The notes under the pieces: generated by a model | What the model was told of the DNA's origin: nothing | Databases searched by the model: none | What the model saw: only the letters and a program-made list of their open reading frames with translations | Position numbers and translations under genes: made by a program | Part shown: positions 17,652 to 26,033 of the stretch, piece by piece | How positions within the stretch are numbered: the stretch's first letter is position 1 | How the letters are laid out: each line of letters opens with the position of its first letter | Source of the DNA: Phycisphaerales bacterium | Lineage (GTDB): Bacteria > Planctomycetota > Phycisphaerae > UBA1845 | Direction of reading: 5' to 3' | Assembly (NCBI GenBank): GCA_020852275.1 | Contig: JADZBE010000039.1 | Span: forward strand, 124,001-188,000 | DNA length: 64,000 bases

Positions 17652-19652
17652 ATGAGCGCAGAGGCGGAGCAGAGCGGGTGTGATGCGCCGCAATCCGGCA
17701 GGCCCGATCCGCGCCTCGTCCCGGGTGAGATTTCTTCCGGCAGGCTTGTTCCGCGCTTCGTCGTTGCCGCGGCGCTGCTCGCGGCGTGTGCGGGCGTCTT
17801 CGTGCTGTGGCGGCTCAGGTCGGCGCGGGCGATGGACGACGACGAGCTTCAGCATATGCACTTCGCATGGTGCCTGACGCAGGGGCTGGTCCCGTACCGC
17901 GACTTCTGGGACAACCACCCGCCGCTGCTCCATCACATCCTCCGGTCTTTGATCCGCCAGGCAGGCGAGTCCTCGGCCGCGTTTGTTCTCGCCCGCGCAT
18001 GGATGTTCGCCTTCGCCGTGCCCGCGATCGGTGCGACGTTTCTGCTGGGACGCATGTGTTTCAACACCGGCGCGGGGTTGCTGGCGGCGGCGTGGCTGGC
18101 GTGCAGCGAGGTGTTCCTGCTGAAGGCGATCGAGATTCGCCCCGACGGGTTGATGACCGGTTTGAACACCATGGGGCTGGCGCTGCTGGCGGCGGGACTG
18201 CGCGCGAAGGGACAGGACGAGGCGTTCGACGCGTGTTCTCCATCGGAGGAGACAGCGGGACGCACGTCGTCGCGGCTCGGCTGCGCTCAGGCCGCTTCCT
18301 TGATGCCGCGAGGCGCACTGCAGCTTCTCGCGGCGGGGACTTTCTTCGGATTGGCGTGTGTGCTGGGAACGAAGTCCGCGGTCGTGTTTGTGATGGCGGT
18401 GGGGGCAGTGGCGGGAGCCCTTGTTTCCCAGCCGGGGCGGAGCAGGCGCGACGGGGTTGTGCGGGTGTCGGTCGCTGCCGCCGGCTTTCTGATTCCGCCC
18501 GGTATCTGGATCGCCCTGGCGATGTTCGACGGCAGCGCGGGATCCGCCCTGCGCATGACGTTGTGGGAGAACCTCTCGTACCCGCAGCGATTCAGCCCGT
18601 GGTCGCTGATTGCGTCCACGCAGCCTTACGCGCTGCTGGCGGCTGCCGCGCTGGGGGCTTTATCGATCTTTCAACGAGCGCTTCCACCGGCCACTCGCAG
18701 CGCTCGCGCGTTTGTGGCGTCATGCGCGGCACTGACCACGCTGGCGTATGCGACGATGCCCGCCGCGTATCTGCAATCCGCGCTGATCGCGCTGCCGAGC
18801 CTGTGCGCGCTGGCTGGCGCGGGCACGTTGTGGGTGATTCAGGGGCTAGGAGCAGATCGGCCTGGGGCGGATCGGCGCGGAACGGCTCGTCGCGGAACGG
18901 ATCGTCCTGGAGAGAACAGGGCTGCAACGGTGCGGCTTGAGGCTGATCGTCCCGTAGCGACGCGGTGGAGGGGCGCGATCTCGATGGCCGGATGCGCGGC
19001 GTTCCTGGCGCTCGCCGTGTTGCGGCCCTTGTGGCGCGTCGAGCAGGCTGCTGCGCAGCAGGCGCCGCAGTGGATCGCCGCGCTGGCGGTGGTGGATGAG
19101 TTGCAGCAGCGGACCGGGCCACAAGACGTGGTGTTTGACGGCCGCTGCGAGGCGGTGTTTCGCCCACATGCCTACTTCTATCCGGCGCTCGTGCAGGGCG
19201 TGTTGACGCGCTACCGCGAAGGAGCGGTTCAGCCGCGGGTGGCGGAAGCGCTGTCCAGGCGTCCAGCGAGCGTCGTCCTGAGGGATTCGCGGACGGCGAA
19301 GCTGCCGCAGGAGGATTGGGACGCCATCACTTCGCAGTACGTGGCCATGCCGCCGCCCTGGGAGTGGATTCTCTTGCCGGGGTGGACCCTTGAACCGCCC
19401 GATGCCGGCGCGGTCGAAGTCGTGACCGCCGTGTCAGCGCCGGTCGAAGGCATCTACACCGTGCAGCGCAAGGACACCCGCACGCGGGTGTTCGTGAACG
19501 ATGCCGAGGTCGCGGAACAAGCCCGGCTCATCCGCGGCCGGCACACGGTTCGCCTCGTCGCGCCGATGGCGCCGGTGACGATTAGTCGTTTCCCGGGGCA
19601 GACTCCCGCGGATTTCGAGGCACCATCGCAGGAGCTGGATGACTCGCCCTGA
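17652..19652 (+). CDS. ArnT/PMT-like integral membrane glycosyltransferase
   Basis: 666 residues with about 10-12 membrane helices. The first periplasmic loop has DDDELQHMHFAWCLTQGLVPYRDFWDNHPP, the acidic pair typical of GT-C enzymes that use polyprenyl-phosphate sugars. The C-terminal ~150 residues form a soluble extracytoplasmic domain. An in-frame 15-bp repeat at 18849-18968 encodes pentapeptides of the type ADRPG/TDRPG between helices. Substrate and acceptor are unknown. It starts 55 bp after a palindrome array and is followed by a HAD hydrolase gene 40 bp downstream. Confidence 0.8.
   Translation: MSAEAEQSGCDAPQSGRPDPRLVPGEISSGRLVPRFVVAAALLAACAGVFVLWRLRSARAMDDDELQHMHFAWCLTQGLVPYRDFWDNHPPLLHHILRSLIRQAGESSAAFVLARAWMFAFAVPAIGATFLLGRMCFNTGAGLLAAAWLACSEVFLLKAIEIRPDGLMTGLNTMGLALLAAGLRAKGQDEAFDACSPSEETAGRTSSRLGCAQAASLMPRGALQLLAAGTFFGLACVLGTKSAVVFVMAVGAVAGALVSQPGRSRRDGVVRVSVAAAGFLIPPGIWIALAMFDGSAGSALRMTLWENLSYPQRFSPWSLIASTQPYALLAAAALGALSIFQRALPPATRSARAFVASCAALTTLAYATMPAAYLQSALIALPSLCALAGAGTLWVIQGLGADRPGADRRGTARRGTDRPGENRAATVRLEADRPVATRWRGAISMAGCAAFLALAVLRPLWRVEQAAAQQAPQWIAALAVVDELQQRTGPQDVVFDGRCEAVFRPHAYFYPALVQGVLTRYREGAVQPRVAEALSRRPASVVLRDSRTAKLPQEDWDAITSQYVAMPPPWEWILLPGWTLEPPDAGAVEVVTAVSAPVEGIYTVQRKDTRTRVFVNDAEVAEQARLIRGRHTVRLVAPMAPVTISRFPGQTPADFEAPSQELDDSP
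18849..18968 (+). repeat. 15-bp in-frame tandem repeat, 8 degenerate units
   Basis: Eight consecutive 15-bp units from GGAGCAGATCGGCCT to GTAGCGACGCGGTGG. All are in frame and encode degenerate pentapeptides inside the membrane glycosyltransferase. Confidence 0.85.
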
Positions 19653-19693
19653 AACGGTCTTGGCCGCGAGCGCTGGACTGGTACACTTCCTCC

Positions 19694-20392
19694 ATGCCGA
19701 ATCCGCCGATTGACGCCTTGTTCCTCGACTTCTACGGCACGATCAGCGCCGACGATCATGCGGCCGTGGAGGAGGCGTGCCGCGGCGTGGTGGAGGCGCT
19801 GAAGCTGCCGATGTCGGCGGGGCAGTTCGCCGTCCGCTGGGGCGAGGTTTTCTTCCGCACGATCGAGCACGCGAACCACGACCGGTTTGCCACGCTGCAC
19901 GAGTGCGAGTGCGCCAGCCTCGTCGAGACCCTGCGGGGATTCGACATTCACGAGATCGATCCGGAGCCTTTCGTGGCCGTGCTTAAGCGCTACTGGCAGA
20001 ATCCGCCGTTGCACGCGGACGCGGTGGAGCTGCTGCGGCGGATCGACGTGCCGGTGTGCTGCGTGTCGAACGCGGACCGGGAGGACATCGAGTCGGCCAT
20101 CGCGCTGCACGGGCTGCGATTCGACGCGTTCATCACTTCGCAGTGCGCCCGCGCGTACAAGCCGGAGGAGGCGATTTTCCACGGCGCGCTGAAGATGATG
20201 GGCGTGCTTCCTTCGCGCGTCATGCACGTGGGCGATTCGTTGCACAGCGACGTGGGCGGAGCGCAGAGGCTGGGCATCCGCACGACGTGGATCTGCCGCG
20301 ACAAGCGCATCCACGACATCGGGCGTCACGAGCCGGACCACACCATCCGCTCGCTGGACGAGCTGCCGGCGCTGCTGGCGAGCCTGGCTTGA
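19694..20392 (+). CDS. HAD-superfamily hydrolase
   Basis: 232 residues. Motif I is DFYGT, with Tyr where most phosphatases have the second Asp, as in 2-haloacid dehalogenases. Motif II is 'CCVSNADR', motif III Lys is in 'ARAYKPEEAIF', and motif IV is 'HVGDSLHSDVGGAQRLGIRTTWI'. A four-helix cap lies between motifs I and II (about residues 20-100). It is probably a small-molecule phosphatase or dehalogenase; the substrate is unknown. The ATG at 19694 is the only start close to motif I. Confidence 0.85.
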   Translation: MPNPPIDALFLDFYGTISADDHAAVEEACRGVVEALKLPMSAGQFAVRWGEVFFRTIEHANHDRFATLHECECASLVETLRGFDIHEIDPEPFVAVLKRYWQNPPLHADAVELLRRIDVPVCCVSNADREDIESAIALHGLRFDAFITSQCARAYKPEEAIFHGALKMMGVLPSRVMHVGDSLHSDVGGAQRLGIRTTWICRDKRIHDIGRHEPDHTIRSLDELPALLASLA

Positions 20393-20437
20393 TGGGGACG
20401 CAAGCTGCGGTGGGCCAATCGGGCATCACGTGCGCTG

Positions 20438-20512
20438 GCTCAGAGTGCGCCTGCTCAGAGTGCGCCAACTCGAAGTGCGCCCGGTCGATTCGCGACGGCC
20501 CACGGTGCGCAT
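20438..20512 (+). repeat. 15-bp tandem array, 5 degenerate units
   Basis: Units of the type GCTCAGAGTGCGCCT decaying over five copies. It is the main feature of the 311-bp gap before the GH172 lipoprotein gene. Confidence 0.8.
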
Positions 20513-20703
20513 TCTTCCCCCCTCCCCTTGGGAGGGGCAGGGGGAGGGCTGTCCGACTCCAGCGAAGGCGTCAGGCGCGGTGCGTCGCTGCAGGCCTTCA
20601 GTACGATCCAGACCCTCCCCCATAGCGGGCGCGATTCCCAGCGGGTACAACGACACGCGGATTGCGCGGCGCCGGGCCCGCCGCGCGCAGAGGAGTCATC
20701 ATC

Positions 20704-22758
20704 ATGAATCGTCTTCGCCAGGGCGTCGCTTTCCGTCAAATCAACATCTTCGTCTGCGCCAGCGCCGCGCTGACGCTGCTTGCCGGCTGCATGGGGCCCC
20801 CGAAGGTGGTGACCACGGAAACGCTGCTGAAGGAAATGACGGATCTGCGCGGACTGGCGGAGTTCCCCGATCCGCCGTTCACGTGCCGGCAATTCTCCAG
20901 CTACGATCGCGCGTCCGTTTCCGCGGACGACCACGAAAAGTGGTTTGCCAATGGAGATTGCGGGCAATACCTGCGTGAGGAAAAGGTCGGCGAGCGGACG
21001 GAATACGTCATGGCCGACATGGACGGACCGGGCGCGATCGTGCGCATCTGGTCGGCCAACCCGCGCGGCACCATGCGCATTTATCTGGATGGGAAGGAAT
21101 CGCCGGCCGTTGAAAGCCCCATGGCCGATTTTCTCGGCGGCAAGGTCGCATGGAACCCGCCGCCCATTTCCTGCGAAGTCAGCCGCGGGTGGAACAGTTA
21201 TTTTCCCATTCCGTATGCGAAGCACTGCAAGGTGACCAGCGACCAGAAGGACTTCTATTATCACGTCAACTATCGCACATATCCGAAGCGCGCCCGTGTC
21301 AACACATTCGAAGCCGGCGCGCTGGCGGCCGTTGAACCGGTGGTCAAGGATATGTCAAAGCAACTGGCGTCAACCGGACCGGCCGGGGAGCAGTGCCAGG
21401 CATGTTATGGCGCTTCGTGCCGAACGACGCCGATCAACGCCAGTGTGCCGCCCGGCGGCAAGGCGGAGATTGTGGAGCTATCCGGACGAGCGGAAATCAG
21501 AGAGCTTGTATTGCACCTGAATGGGCAGTCCGACCCGGATGTGATGAGAAAACTCATACTTGAAGCGCGATTCGACGGGCGTCCGTGCATCGCCGCGCCG
21601 GTGGGCGACTTCTTCGCCGCTGGACCGGGGTCCAAAGCGTTTGCATCGCTTCCATCAGGGGTCGCAGCGGATGGCACTCTATGGTCGCGGTGGGTGATGC
21701 CCTTCCGCCGCGAGGCGTCGCTTGCGCTCATCAATCATTCCGGAACCGCGGTCAGTGTGACGGGCCGCGCGTGTTCCACGGAGGCGCCCGCCGCAGGCAA
21801 CATGTTGTACTTTCATGCGGCCACCCGTGTCCAGAATCAGGTGCCCACGCGGCCGATGATTGACTGGAATTACCTGACCGCCCAAGGCAAGGGCGTCTTT
21901 GTCGGTGCATCGTTTAATATCGCCAATCCCGTGCGCGAATGGTGGGGCGAGGGGGATGAGAAGATCTTTGTGGACGGCGAGAAGTTTCCGTCGCATTTCG
22001 GCACCGGCACGGAGGATTACTACGGCTATGCGTGGTGCTGCAATGTGCCGTTTCAACACGCTTATCACAACCAGCCGCGCTGCGACGGGCCGCACAATTA
22101 TGGTTACACGTCGGTCAACCGCTGGCACATTATCGACAAGATCCCCTTCAACAAGAGCTTCAAGTTTGACATGGAACTGTGGCATTGGAACCCGGAAACG
22201 AAAGTTGACATGGCCGTGACGGCTTATTGGTATGCCCGCCCGGGGGCGAAGGACGAGTTTCCACCGCTGGATCCGAAGGAGCTTCTCGTCGCGGAGATCC
22301 CGCCGTATGTGGCGCCGCGCACGCCGGGCGCGATCGAGGGTGAGGAGATGACCCTTGTGGAAAAGACCGGCGCGGCCGAGCCGCAGGGGATTTTCCAGTG
22401 CAGCAATGAAGCGCACCTGTGGTGGCACGAAGGCCACAAGATCGGCGACAAGCTGGTGCTGGCTTTCAATGTGCCCGAGGCGGGAGCCTACAACGTGCTG
22501 GGCCGGTTCGTCAAAGCGGCGGATTATGGCGTGCATCAGCTCTATGTCAACGACGTGAAACTCATGGAGCCGTTCGACCTCTATAACAACGGCGTCACGG
22601 TCACGGGTGAGATTGGGTTCGGCAACTTTGAGCTGAAGCAGGGAGAAAATCGGCTGACCGTTGAAGTGGTCGGCGCCAACGAGAAGGCCATTCCGAAGTA
22701 CATGTTCGGGTTGGATTACCTGCGACTGGAGGCGGCTGGAACGGGCGACGGGAAATAG
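20704..22758 (+). CDS. GH172 (DUF2961) family lipoprotein
   Basis: 684 residues. The N terminus ends in the lipobox LLAGC, so the mature protein is membrane-anchored outside the cytoplasm. The DUF2961 core is clear: 'SSYDRASVSADDHEKWFANGDCGQYLREE', 'MADMDGPGAIVRIWSANPRGTMRIYLDG', and 'WWGEGDEKIFVDGE...HFGTGTEDYYGYAW'. DUF2961 is now glycoside hydrolase family 172, acting on alpha-fructofuranoside or D-arabinofuranoside links. The two Glu in the GEGDE and GTEDYY motifs are 21 residues apart, matching what I recall for the catalytic pair of a characterised GH172 enzyme. A C-terminal ~150-residue beta-sandwich follows. The stop codon lies inside a heptad array. Confidence 0.88.
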   Translation: MNRLRQGVAFRQINIFVCASAALTLLAGCMGPPKVVTTETLLKEMTDLRGLAEFPDPPFTCRQFSSYDRASVSADDHEKWFANGDCGQYLREEKVGERTEYVMADMDGPGAIVRIWSANPRGTMRIYLDGKESPAVESPMADFLGGKVAWNPPPISCEVSRGWNSYFPIPYAKHCKVTSDQKDFYYHVNYRTYPKRARVNTFEAGALAAVEPVVKDMSKQLASTGPAGEQCQACYGASCRTTPINASVPPGGKAEIVELSGRAEIRELVLHLNGQSDPDVMRKLILEARFDGRPCIAAPVGDFFAAGPGSKAFASLPSGVAADGTLWSRWVMPFRREASLALINHSGTAVSVTGRACSTEAPAAGNMLYFHAATRVQNQVPTRPMIDWNYLTAQGKGVFVGASFNIANPVREWWGEGDEKIFVDGEKFPSHFGTGTEDYYGYAWCCNVPFQHAYHNQPRCDGPHNYGYTSVNRWHIIDKIPFNKSFKFDMELWHWNPETKVDMAVTAYWYARPGAKDEFPPLDPKELLVAEIPPYVAPRTPGAIEGEEMTLVEKTGAAEPQGIFQCSNEAHLWWHEGHKIGDKLVLAFNVPEAGAYNVLGRFVKAADYGVHQLYVNDVKLMEPFDLYNNGVTVTGEIGFGNFELKQGENRLTVEVVGANEKAIPKYMFGLDYLRLEAAGTGDGK

Positions 22759-22808
22759 GGAAAAGGGAATAGGCAACAGGCATTAGGCAATAGGCAGTAG
22801 GTAATGGG
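22753..22808 (+). repeat. heptanucleotide array (NNNNAGG type), 8 units
   Basis: Eight 7-bp units: AAATAGG, GAAAAGG, GAATAGG, CAACAGG, CATTAGG, CAATAGG, CAGTAGG, TAATGGG. The first unit contains the stop codon of the GH172 gene and the last contains the ATG of the transporter gene, so the array is the entire intergenic spacer. Confidence 0.92.
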
Positions 22809-23613
22809 CATGTCCACGTCGTCCTCGCAAGCAGGCGATAATTTGCTCGACGCGCGGCACGTCGAGAACAGGCGCCATTACCAATACTACGATCTGGTCA
22901 TGGCTGCGTTCGTTACCGTGCTTCTGTGCTCGAACATGATCGGGCCTGGAAAGTCGTGCGCGATCAACCTTGGGCTGAATGTGGTTCCCGACTGGACGCG
23001 GGCTTCCGGGTGGACGTTTTCCTCGCTCCTCGTCTTTGGCGCCGGCAATCTCTTTTTCCCCATCAGCTACATCTTTGGCGACATCCTCACCGAAGTTTAT
23101 GGTTATGCGCGGGCGCGGAAGGTCATCTGGGCGGGCTTCGTGGCCATGCTCTTTTATGTATTGATGAGCCAGGTCGTCATCCACATGCCGACCCATCCGC
23201 AGGAGCCGTACAATGAGGTCATCCAGCCGGCGCTGGTCACGGTGTTCGGCAACGGGTGGCGCATCGTGTCGGCCTCGATCCTCGCCTTCTGGGCGGGCGA
23301 CTTCGCCAATTCATTCGTGCTCGCAAAGATGAAAGTGCTGACCCGAGGCCGCTGGCTGTGGACGCGCACGATCGGCTCGACGCTGGTGGGGCAGGCCGTG
23401 GACAGCGTCATCTTCTACCCGCTTGCCTTTGCGGGTCTGTGGCAGACCGACACCATGGTGCGCGTGGTGGTGTTCAATCTGGCGTTTAAGGTGTGCGTGG
23501 AGATTGTCTTCACACCGCTCACGTATTTTGTGGTGAATACCCTGAAGCGCGTGGAGAACGAAGACTACTACGACCGCGCGACGAATTTCACGCCCTTTTC
23601 GCTGCGCGACTGA
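22804..23613 (+). CDS. queuosine precursor transporter (VUT/YhhQ family)
   Basis: 269 residues with about six membrane helices. Family blocks: 'FGAGNLFFPISYIFGDILTEVYGYARARKVIWAGF' and 'WTRTIGSTLVGQAVDSVIFYPLAFAG'. The family imports the queuine/preQ1 precursor for tRNA modification. The ATG at 22804 and a second one at 22810 are both possible. There is no classic ribosome-binding site because the upstream DNA is a heptad array. No queuosine synthesis genes are adjacent. Confidence 0.88.
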   Translation: MGMSTSSSQAGDNLLDARHVENRRHYQYYDLVMAAFVTVLLCSNMIGPGKSCAINLGLNVVPDWTRASGWTFSSLLVFGAGNLFFPISYIFGDILTEVYGYARARKVIWAGFVAMLFYVLMSQVVIHMPTHPQEPYNEVIQPALVTVFGNGWRIVSASILAFWAGDFANSFVLAKMKVLTRGRWLWTRTIGSTLVGQAVDSVIFYPLAFAGLWQTDTMVRVVVFNLAFKVCVEIVFTPLTYFVVNTLKRVENEDYYDRATNFTPFSLRD

Positions 23614-23636
23614 CGAGCTCGGCGCCGCGCGGCGAC

Positions 23637-23685
23637 CATTCAGCATTCTGCATTCGTCATTCGCGCTTCGCCATTCGCCATTCAT
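23637..23685. repeat. heptanucleotide array (CATTCNN type), 7 units
   Basis: CATTCAG, CATTCTG, CATTCGT, CATTCGC, GCTTCGC, CATTCGC, CATTCAT. It fills the gap between the convergent transporter and agmatinase genes. The last unit contains the agmatinase stop codon (23682-23684). Confidence 0.92.
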
Positions 23686-24554
23686 TTCCTCGCTTGCACA
23701 TACGCCATGATCTTGTACGCCAGCCGCGCCGCGAGGAATTCGGTGACGGTCTGACCCGGCAGCGGCATGACTTCCACAATATCCGCGCCGACGACGTTCT
23801 TCTCCGCGCAGACCAGTCGCAATAAACCGGTGACCTGATACCAGTCCAGACCGCCCGGCTCCGGCGTGCCCGTGCCCGGGGCGTAGGCGGGATCAAAGCC
23901 GTCAATGTCGATCGTCAGATACACGTCGTCGGTGAGCCGGTCGAGCGCCTCGTCGATCCAGTCGTCGGACATGAAGCAGCGCCGGGCGGCGATCGGCTCA
24001 AGGCGGGTCTTCTTCATGAACGCGCGATCCTCGGGGGAAATGGCGCGGATGCCGACGGGGACGATGCCGGCGCCGAGATCGTGGATGCGCCGCATGACAC
24101 TGGCGTGTGAAAAGGGAGTGCCGTGGTAGGCGTCGCGCAGGTCGCTGTGCGCGTCGATCTGCAGCACCGAGAGTTTCTTGTGCCGCGTCATCGCAGCGCG
24201 CACCAGCCCGCTGCTGACGCTGTGCTCGCCACCCAGGCCGATGACGAACTTGCCGTCGGCGACGAGCCTCTTGCCGGCCTTGAAGATGGCTTCGTGCATC
24301 TCCCCGGGTCCGGCGGCGCGCGGCTCCAGCGGCGCGAGCGTGGCCACTCCCGCGCGGAAGAACTCGCCCTCCAGCTCCTCGTCGTAGAGTTCGACCTGGG
24401 CCGACGCGCGAAGAATCGCTTCCGGCCCGTTGCGCGTGCCGACGTTGTAGCTGGTGGTGGCGTCGTAGGGGATGGGCAGCACGGCGAAGCGCGACCGCGC
24501 GTAGGAAGTGTACTTTGGCTCCAGTCCCAGAAACCCCGGTGTGCAGAACTCCAT
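23682..24554 (-). CDS. speB: agmatinase/ureohydrolase
   Basis: 290 residues. Hydrolyses agmatine to putrescine and urea if the assignment is right. The Mn-binding motifs of the arginase family are complete: 'GGEHS' (His), 'DAHSDLRD' (Asp, His, Asp) and 'DIDGFDPAYAPGTGTPEPGG' (two Asp). Length and the 'GTRNGPEAILRAS' N-terminal block fit agmatinase better than arginase. Related enzymes with other guanidino substrates cannot be excluded. It stands alone, convergent with the queuosine transporter gene. Confidence 0.88.
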   Translation of the reverse strand: MEFCTPGFLGLEPKYTSYARSRFAVLPIPYDATTSYNVGTRNGPEAILRASAQVELYDEELEGEFFRAGVATLAPLEPRAAGPGEMHEAIFKAGKRLVADGKFVIGLGGEHSVSSGLVRAAMTRHKKLSVLQIDAHSDLRDAYHGTPFSHASVMRRIHDLGAGIVPVGIRAISPEDRAFMKKTRLEPIAARRCFMSDDWIDEALDRLTDDVYLTIDIDGFDPAYAPGTGTPEPGGLDWYQVTGLLRLVCAEKNVVGADIVEVMPLPGQTVTEFLAARLAYKIMAYVQARK

Positions 24555-24746
24555 TCAAGACCTCCGCTTGTTGCCGACGCCTGTCGCCTGATTCCGCTCG
24601 ATCCCGTTGCAGAAGCGGGACATTGTGGCGCAGGGACGCTGAGAATCAACCGCGCGAGGCGCATGTGCTTGTATTGAGGGGCGGGGATGCGCATCGTATG
24701 CGAAGATTGCTTCCATGACGTTGCGGGTCGTCGCGCTTTGAAAATG

Positions 24747-24817
24747 CGCTTCCTTACGGGCGCGGCTCTGATGGGCGGGGCTTTGAAGGGCGCGGCTCTG
24801 ACGGGCACGGGTCTGTT
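24747..24817 (+). repeat. CGCTTCC...GCGGCTC element extended by a 15-bp array
   Basis: A copy of the family-C palindromic half (24747-24768) runs into four 15-bp units of the type GGGCGCGGCTCTGAT (24758-24817), directly upstream of the methyltransferase start. Confidence 0.85.
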
Positions 24818-24834
24818 TTGAATACGAGGTCAAC

Positions 24835-25641
24835 TTGACGAAGTCCAACGCACTGATTCCTTCGCCCCGATCGCCGGATCCCACACAGCGGTTTTCCGAC
24901 CGCGTGGACGATTATGTGCGATATCGCCCGACTTACCCGGTGGCCATGTTCGACGCGCTCGCGGCCAGTTACGGGCTGAGCGCTAAGCGCGAAATCGCCG
25001 ACCTCGGCTCGGGCACCGGAATTCTCACGCAGTTGCTGCTGGAGCGCGGGCACACGGTTTACGCCGTCGAGCCGAACGAGGCGATGCGCGCCGCGGCGGA
25101 GGCGCGGCTCGCGCGATTCACCGGCTTTTGCAGCTTGGCGACGACCGCGGAGGCGACGGGGCTGGCGGATGGATCGGTGGACTGGGTCATGGCCGCGCAG
25201 GCGTTTCACTGGTTTGACGTGGACGCGGCTCGGGCGGAGTGCCGGCGCGTTCTGCACGCGGGGCGGGGGTGCGGGTTTGCGGCGCTGCTGTGGAACAACC
25301 GCCGCGAGGACACGCCGTTTCTGGCGGATTACGAGGCTTTCCTGCACGAATACGGAATCGACTACGCTCGCGTGAAACATCAAAACGCGCAGGACGACGG
25401 CCGCATCGCGCGCTTCTTCGGCGATGCGCGAGTCGCGCTGCACACGTTTGCCAACGTCCAGCCGGCGGATTTCGACGGTCTCGTCGGGCGCACGACCTCC
25501 TGCTCGTACATGCCCTCCCGGCAGCACGAGCGTTACCCGGCCATGCTGGCGCGGCTGCGCGAGCTTTTCGCCGCGCATCAGAGCAGCGGCGGCGTGGCGT
25601 TCGAGTATGAGACGCGCGTGTACGTTGGCCGAATGGCGTGA
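24835..25641 (+). CDS. class I SAM-dependent methyltransferase
   Basis: 268 residues. Motif I is ADLGSGTGILTQLLLERGHTVYAVEPNEAMRAAAE, the SAM-binding loop and following acidic residue. Then 'DGSVDWVMAAQAFHWFDVDAARAECRRVL' matches the Methyltransf_11/UbiE-like group with the AFHWF block. Substrate unknown. The start is a TTG at 24835 with GAGG upstream; no ATG is suitable. The promoter region is occupied by the 15-bp array. Confidence 0.85.
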   Translation: MTKSNALIPSPRSPDPTQRFSDRVDDYVRYRPTYPVAMFDALAASYGLSAKREIADLGSGTGILTQLLLERGHTVYAVEPNEAMRAAAEARLARFTGFCSLATTAEATGLADGSVDWVMAAQAFHWFDVDAARAECRRVLHAGRGCGFAALLWNNRREDTPFLADYEAFLHEYGIDYARVKHQNAQDDGRIARFFGDARVALHTFANVQPADFDGLVGRTTSCSYMPSRQHERYPAMLARLRELFAAHQSSGGVAFEYETRVYVGRMA

Positions 25642-25688
25642 CCGTCAGGAGAGGTCGCGGCCTGTTCCCCGAAGGGGAACCACATGGG

Positions 25689-25850
25689 TAGCCGTGGGCG
25701 CAAGCCCACGGAATTTGCGCCCCCGGCGATTCGACCCCGAAGGGGTCGCACCTTCGGCTTTCCCGCGTGCGCCGAAAGCGCGGCAGACGTACAACCCCTT
25801 CGGGGTTGGGGCATCCATCCTCCGCTTTCCGTGGGTTGCACCCACGGCTA
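25689..25850. repeat. composite inverted element of REP-like palindromes
   Basis: TAGCCGTGGG...CCCACGGA (25689-25712) and its inverted copy (25829-25850) flank two smaller perfect palindromes, GACCCCGAAGGGGTC (25733-25747) and AACCCCTTCGGGGTT (25793-25807). The order is symmetric, so the whole could fold as one large structure. It lies in the 392-bp gap before the DUF885 gene. Confidence 0.8.
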
Positions 25851-26033
25851 TTCACGTGCATCCCCTGCGCGGATGGCTCACGGACGTCTGATCCTCGCTG
25901 GAAAAATTGGCAAGAGTCGAGGTTCCGGCCGGTGGTGCCTTCGCGCGCAGCCTTGCTCCTGCGCGCCCGGCGGATCATCATCCCCCGGACCAACAGGCGG
26001 TGGTCGACTACGCGCGACGACAGGAGCGTGAGC

